Of a DNA stretch of 9,914 nucleotides, positions 7,343 to 9,914 are shown piece by piece. Each line of letters begins with the position of its first letter. Positions within the stretch are counted from its first letter, which is position 1. Under the pieces are notes generated by a model. The model saw only the letters and a program-made list of their open reading frames with translations, was not told the DNA's origin and did no database searches. A program made the translations under genes and the position numbers. This stretch comes from Oxalobacteraceae bacterium (GTDB lineage: Bacteria > Pseudomonadota > Gammaproteobacteria > Burkholderiales > Burkholderiaceae_D): positions 1 through 9,914 of the forward strand of contig CANGFL010000025.1 in the NCBI GenBank assembly GCA_947453015.1, read 5' to 3'.

Positions 7343-7771
7343 TTAGATTTCGAGTGCCGTGGGTTGCTGGGCGCTGTGCGGGTGGCTGCCATCGGCATAA
7401 ACCTTCAGCTTCTTGATCATCGCGTAACCGAGTGGGCCTTTGGGCAGCATGCCCTTAACAGCTTTCTCTAACGCGCGACCTGGGTGCTTGCTTTGCATGT
7501 CGCGGAAATTCGTTTCGTAAATACCACCTGGATAACCGGTGTGGCGGAAATACTTTTTGTCGAGCGACTTAGCGCCCGTTACACGTAGTTTGTCGGCATT
7601 GACTACAACAATGTAATCGCCAGTATCAACGTGCGGTGTGAACTCAGGCTTGTGTTTACCACGCAGTCGGCGCGCCACTTCGCTGGCGACACGTCCGAGG
7701 ACTTTGTCCGTTGCGTCAATCACAAACCAGTCGCGCTGGACTTCGTGTCCTTTAGCGGAAAAGGTTTTCAT
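7343..7771 (-). CDS. rplM: 50S ribosomal protein L13
   Basis: L13 (uL13) is an early-assembly protein of the large subunit. The 142-residue product starts [20 protein letters not shown] and includes [23 protein letters not shown] and [12 protein letters not shown]. The family signature [24 protein letters not shown] stretch (here [10 protein letters not shown]) is near 111-133, and the end is [10 protein letters not shown]. The ATG at 7771-7769 has AGGA 6 nt upstream. The frame stays open for 32 more codons upstream, but these lie in the leader after the promoter and have no L13 similarity. It is the first gene of the rplM-rpsI operon, transcribed from the promoter at 7913-7884 with a leader of about 105 nt. 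In E. coli the operon is under autogenous control by L13; the leader hairpins here suggest the same is possible. Confidence 0.99.
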   Translation of the reverse strand: MKTFSAKGHEVQRDWFVIDATDKVLGRVASEVARRLRGKHKPEFTPHVDTGDYIVVVNADKLRVTGAKSLDKKYFRHTGYPGGIYETNFRDMQSKHPGRALEKAVKGMLPKGPLGYAMIKKLKVYADGSHPHSAQQPTALEI

Positions 7772-7807
7772 GATGAATCCTAAAAAGAATAATGCTCTGA
7801 TGGTGGT

Positions 7808-7834
7808 TCTGCGAAATAACACCCTGTTCGCAGA
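7808..7834 (-). promoter_or_regulatory. Perfect hairpin in the rplM-rpsI mRNA leader
   Basis: On the transcribed minus strand TCTGCGAA (7834-7827) and TTCGCAGA (7815-7808) form a perfect 8-bp stem around an 11-nt loop. It lies about 43 nt into the leader and 36 nt before the rplM start codon. No T tract follows, so it is not a simple terminator. Position in a ribosomal-protein leader makes it a candidate autogenous binding site for L13; this is inference. Confidence 0.55.
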
Positions 7835-7853
7835 CGCAACCTTATTGTGTGTT

Positions 7854-7877
7854 TTCTCCCTGAGCAAAACTGGAGAA
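7854..7877 (-). repeat. Inverted repeat at the 5' end of the rplM transcript
   Basis: TTCTCC (7877-7872) and GGAGAA (7859-7854) on the minus strand can pair as a 6-bp stem with a 12-nt loop. The predicted transcription start from the promoter upstream is about 7877, so this stem would sit right at the mRNA 5' end. It might stabilise the message or be part of a larger leader fold with the hairpin at 7834-7808. Confidence 0.4.
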
Positions 7878-7883
7878 CCGAAG

Positions 7884-7913
7884 ATTATAATGTTTTCAAT
7901 GACTTGGCGTCAA
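7884..7913 (-). promoter_or_regulatory. Sigma70 promoter of rplM-rpsI
   Basis: On the minus strand, TTGACG (7913-7908) and TATAAT (7889-7884) are separated by 18 nt. This gives 5 of 6 and 6 of 6 matches to the sigma70 consensus. Transcription would begin at about 7877, leaving a leader of about 105 nt before rplM. This is the best promoter in the window, as expected for a ribosomal-protein operon. Confidence 0.8.
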
Positions 7914-8125
7914 TTGACTTACCACTTAGAGGCGAAGGATTTCCATAATAAAGGCGGGGATAAAACCCTTGCGGTTAGCCCATTCTTTTTTGATAAGCAA
8001 GCTTACCTGTTGGCCGCCAACTGAAATTTCGCATCATATTGACCTAATCCCAATAAAATAGCGGTCTTTCGGGCCATGTGAGGCCTTGCCGCTGATTCAA
8101 ACCAATTAATTCAAGAGATCGCACC
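7914..8125. other. Divergent intergenic region upstream of rplM and the OsmC gene
   Basis: With the rplM leader, the gene-free stretch runs from 7772 to 8125 (354 nt). This half holds no plausible gene on either strand: open frames here only run out of rplM or the OsmC gene in other frames. A short palindrome, GTTGGC-C-GCCAAC, lies at 8009-8021. Possible plus-strand promoter pieces are a TTGCGG/GATAAG pair (7969-7974 and 7992-7997, 17 nt apart) and an isolated TTGACC at 8039-8044 with no -10 at the right distance. Neither is convincing. A weak purine-rich AAGAGA around 8113-8118 may be the ribosome-binding site of the OsmC gene. Confidence 0.6.
8009..8021. repeat. 13-bp palindrome, possible operator
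   Basis: GTTGGC (8009-8014) and GCCAAC (8016-8021) are perfect reverse complements around a single central C. The stem arms are too close to make an RNA hairpin, so a dimeric DNA-binding protein site is the more natural reading. It lies 104 bp before the OsmC start and about 96 bp upstream of the rplM -35. The regulator is unknown, and chance occurrence cannot be excluded. Confidence 0.35.
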
Positions 8126-8572
8126 ATGGAATGCACCGTACGTTGGACCGGCTTGTCCGGCATGAGCTTTGTGGCAGAAACCGGCTCCGGCCACCTCGTC
8201 ACCATGGATGGCGCGCCTGACGGCGGCGGCCGCAATCTCGCCCCGCGCCCTATGGAAGTAGTTTTAGCGGGCACCGGCGGCTGTACTGCCTATGACGTAG
8301 TGGTGATTCTGCGAAAGAGCGGCCAAGACATACGTGGCTGCGACGTGACTCTTAAATCTGAACGCGCTGAAAAAGACCCGAAAGTCTTCACCAAAATACA
8401 CTTTCACTTCACTGTGCGCGGACGTAATTTAAAAGCCAACTTGGTAGAACGCGCCATCAAACTCTCGCATGAAAAATACTGCTCCGCCTCGATCATGATG
8501 GAAAAGACTGCCGAGCTGACTCATTCGTTCGAGATCATTGACGACCTACAAGAGGCAGCGCCTTCGCTATAG
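8126..8572 (+). CDS. OsmC family protein (YhfA-like peroxiredoxin)
   Basis: OsmC/Ohr proteins reduce organic hydroperoxides with a pair of reactive cysteines. The 148-residue protein has both: Cys53 in LAGTGGCTAYDVV and Cys119 in SHEKYCSASIMM, with the conserved RPMEVVLAG segment ahead of the first cysteine. The pattern is that of the YhfA-like subgroup, whose physiological substrate is not firmly known, rather than Ohr itself. The start ATG gives the usual short N-terminus (MECTVRWTG). It is divergent from rplM and convergent with coq7, with a 56-nt gap that shows no convincing terminator. An oxidative-stress role would sit well beside the ubiquinone and Fe-S genes nearby, but that link is only contextual. 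Confidence 0.93.
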   Translation: MECTVRWTGLSGMSFVAETGSGHLVTMDGAPDGGGRNLAPRPMEVVLAGTGGCTAYDVVVILRKSGQDIRGCDVTLKSERAEKDPKVFTKIHFHFTVRGRNLKANLVERAIKLSHEKYCSASIMMEKTAELTHSFEIIDDLQEAAPSL

Positions 8573-8628
8573 GCTAAAGCCAGACTGTATTTTCTGCCTA
8601 ATGGGCCTGATAAATAGCACGATGAAGT

Positions 8629-9267
8629 TCACAGGTAATACGCTGTACTGGTCATTACTTTTGACACAGCGCGCATGCCGATACGCACCGCTTGAGGCAA
8701 TTCGGCTGCGCCAAGTTTTTTTGCTGCATCACCATGCTCTATTTCATCGTCGCGCATTTGGGTCACTATTGCTCGCGATCTTGCGTCTTCAGCTGGCAAA
8801 TCACTTAAATGCCCGTTTAAATGCGCCTCAACTTGACGCTCTGTCTCAACCACAAACCCTAAACTGTGTTGGTCACCAACACGCGCTGCTATTGCTCCCA
8901 TGGCGAATGCACCCGCGTACCACAAAGGGTTGAACACACTGGGGCGCGCGTTCAGTTCACGCAAGCGCTCAGCCGTCCACGCCAAATGATCTAGCTCTTC
9001 ATCACCCGCTTGTTTAAATTGCGCTCGCGTGACCTCATCGCGAGCAAACAAAGCCTGAGCTTCATACAAGGCTTGAGCACAGACCTCACCAACATGATTT
9101 ACGCGCATCAGACCTGCGCTGCGCTTGCGCTCTTCTTCGCTTAACGTCGTTTGAGCAAGTGTGCTCGACGGACTTTTTCGACGCGCGACGGCGACTCCGC
9201 TCACCACTCTGAGCGCACTATCAAAAACGCCTATAAACGAATCAATCGGTGATCGAACAGTGGTCAT
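8629..9267 (-). CDS. coq7: 2-nonaprenyl-3-methyl-6-methoxy-1,4-benzoquinol hydroxylase (demethoxyubiquinone hydroxylase)
   Basis: Coq7 is a di-iron monooxygenase that carries out the C6 hydroxylation, a late step of ubiquinone biosynthesis, at the inner membrane. The 212-residue protein has the full ferritin-like set of ligands. These are Glu61 in [12 protein letters not shown], Glu91 and His94 in DEELDHLAW, Glu143 in [11 protein letters not shown], and Glu175 and His178 in [12 protein letters not shown] hydrophobic helix around 114-130 ([17 protein letters not shown]) is typical and probably contacts the membrane. The N-terminus ([16 protein letters not shown]) matches the betaproteobacterial form, supporting the ATG at 9267-9265. 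Nothing like a Shine-Dalgarno sequence precedes it; upstream is AT-rich. Many gammaproteobacteria use UbiF for this step, so Coq7 fits a betaproteobacterial host. Confidence 0.96.
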   Translation of the reverse strand: MTTVRSPIDSFIGVFDSALRVVSGVAVARRKSPSSTLAQTTLSEEERKRSAGLMRVNHVGEVCAQALYEAQALFARDEVTRAQFKQAGDEELDHLAWTAERLRELNARPSVFNPLWYAGAFAMGAIAARVGDQHSLGFVVETERQVEAHLNGHLSDLPAEDARSRAIVTQMRDDEIEHGDAAKKLGAAELPQAVRIGMRAVSKVMTSTAYYL

Positions 9268-9422
9268 AAGTTGTTATTGTAATAATTTATTCAAATACTG
9301 TTGTAATGGGGAGACGAAAAATTATCAAAAGACTCATTAATCAATAAATTACTTTTGCTACAGGACTCAAGTTTTGCTTCAATGCATGCTGACTTCTCGA
9401 TCCGTTGGTCTTGGAGCATCAA

Positions 9423-9462
9423 TTTCACTGCGAATGCCGGTTTCTGCGTTCGGACAGTGAAA
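9423..9462 (+). promoter_or_regulatory. Long near-perfect hairpin in the porin upstream region
   Basis: TTTCACTG (9423-9430) pairs with CAGTGAAA (9455-9462). Inside it CGAATGC (9431-9437) pairs with GCGTTCG (9446-9452), with one G-U wobble. The loop is 8 nt (9438-9445) and there is a 2-nt bulge (9453-9454). The 15-bp stem ends 38 nt before the porin ATG. No T tract follows, so it is not an intrinsic terminator. It may be an mRNA leader structure, or a DNA operator if the promoter lies downstream. I found no convincing promoter in the rest of the 233-nt gap (9268-9500), which is AT-rich in its first third and repeats GACTCA at 9331 and 9364. Confidence 0.6.
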
Positions 9463-9500
9463 GCGAAACTTTAGCATTACAACACTTTGGAGATTAGATA

Positions 9501-9914
9501 ATGAAAAAAACTCAAGTCGCATTGGCCGCTCTCGCGCTGGTCGCTTCGACAGCTGCTTTGGCTGATGATGTAACGATTTCTGGAAATTTAGATTTCGCTT
9601 ACCAAAGCTCTAACCACGCATATGATGTTACCAATAACGGTACCAGCGGCAGCGTTAATCGCCTAGCTACTGCCAACATGAGCCCGAACTTTATTATCGT
9701 TTCGGCAAATGAAGATTTGGGCGGTGGCAGCAAAATCAATTTCACTGCTCAAAACCTGATTGACCGTAGCGCTTTTAACCCGCTTGGTCTGAAGCTCACG
9801 CTATCTGGCGGTTTCGGTGACGTAACCATTGGTAACTGGCTTGACCCTATGTTTTTGGTTCTTGCTCCACACTCTGCTTCAACTGATGGCGGATCAAATA
9901 TTGGTGGCTTTGTA
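9501..9914 (+). CDS. Gram-negative porin, 5' part (3' end outside window)
   Basis: The frame is open for 138 codons from the ATG at 9501 to the window edge. A clear Sec signal peptide (MKKTQVALAALALVASTAALA) is followed by a predicted signal peptidase I cleavage after Ala21 (ALA, then DDVTISGN). The mature part opens with DVTISGNLDFAYQSS, the typical first beta strand of Burkholderiales trimeric porins. It continues with alternating strands such as NFIIVSANEDLGGGSKINFTAQN and GFGDVTIGNWLDPMF. The last pattern, with a strand ending in GxVTIGxx, is characteristic of this family. GGAG at 9489-9492 is a well-placed Shine-Dalgarno sequence. The protein would form outer-membrane diffusion channels; solute preference cannot be read from this fragment. 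The gene is divergent from coq7. Confidence 0.92.
   Translation, partial: MKKTQVALAALALVASTAALADDVTISGNLDFAYQSSNHAYDVTNNGTSGSVNRLATANMSPNFIIVSANEDLGGGSKINFTAQNLIDRSAFNPLGLKLTLSGGFGDVTIGNWLDPMFLVLAPHSASTDGGSNIGGFV

Noticed and set aside
7772..7867. N-terminal extension of rplM by 32 codons
   Set aside because: It lies in the untranslated leader just after the predicted promoter, and L13 proteins begin at MKTFSAK.
8039..8059. TTGACC and TAAAAT as a promoter for the OsmC gene
   Set aside because: The two hexamers are only 9 nt apart, far too close for sigma70, and no other -10 lies at the right distance from TTGACC.
8573..8628. Terminator between the convergent OsmC and coq7 genes
   Set aside because: Only a 4-bp GGCT/AGCC stem is visible and no T tract follows on either strand.
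9415..9423. AGCATCAAT shared with the inverted repeat before anmK (3631-3639)
   Set aside because: A single 9-base match within about 10 kb is expected by chance, and the second arm is missing here.
1..9914. Mobile elements, prophage, CRISPR or defence system
   Set aside because: No transposase, integrase, regularly spaced repeats, or defence-type genes are present; all frames are accounted for by housekeeping genes.

Overview
The window looks like an ordinary chromosomal housekeeping segment of a Gram-negative betaproteobacterium, most likely in the order Burkholderiales. The grounds are a ubiquinone-pathway Coq7 hydroxylase, an ErpA-type iron-sulfur carrier, a bactofilin, a TyrRS with close resemblance to Burkholderiales enzymes, and a porin with a typical Burkholderiales-style signal peptide. 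Base composition looks moderate by eye (neither AT- nor GC-rich), which would fit an Oxalobacteraceae-like lineage better than Burkholderia itself; this last point is inference. I see no mobile element, tRNA, rRNA or CRISPR array.

Left part (1-2050, minus strand): a compact operon reading leftward, tyrS - dtd - histidine phosphatase. tyrS and dtd overlap by 4 nt, and the phosphatase starts 2 nt after dtd and runs off the left edge. TyrRS charges tRNA-Tyr and Dtd removes D-amino acids mis-attached to tRNA, so charging and proofreading are expressed together.

Middle (2051-4820, plus strand): from a divergent intergenic region, an inner-membrane-anchored M23 murein endopeptidase and AnmK (anhydro-MurNAc kinase) read rightward. 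They join peptidoglycan cleavage to recycling of its sugar. A perfect 8-bp inverted repeat lies before anmK. A hairpin with A and T tracts on its two sides separates anmK from the convergent erpA.

Centre right (4821-7913, minus strand): erpA, a bactofilin gene, argC, and the rplM-rpsI ribosomal operon, all leftward. rplM-rpsI has a good sigma70 promoter, a roughly 105-nt leader with two inverted repeats, and an intrinsic terminator before argC. erpA has its own -10 element next to an imperfect inverted repeat.

Right part (7914-9914): an OsmC-family protein (plus) converges with coq7 (minus). After an AT-rich divergent intergenic region comes the 5' part of a porin gene (plus), cut by the window edge. 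A long near-perfect hairpin (15 bp with a 2-nt bulge) sits just upstream of the porin start.

No clearly new protein system is visible. The points most worth a second look are non-coding: the porin-leader hairpin, the rplM leader hairpins, and the small operator-like repeats. There is also a protein-level hypothesis that the bactofilin and the nearby M23 peptidase act together on cell shape.
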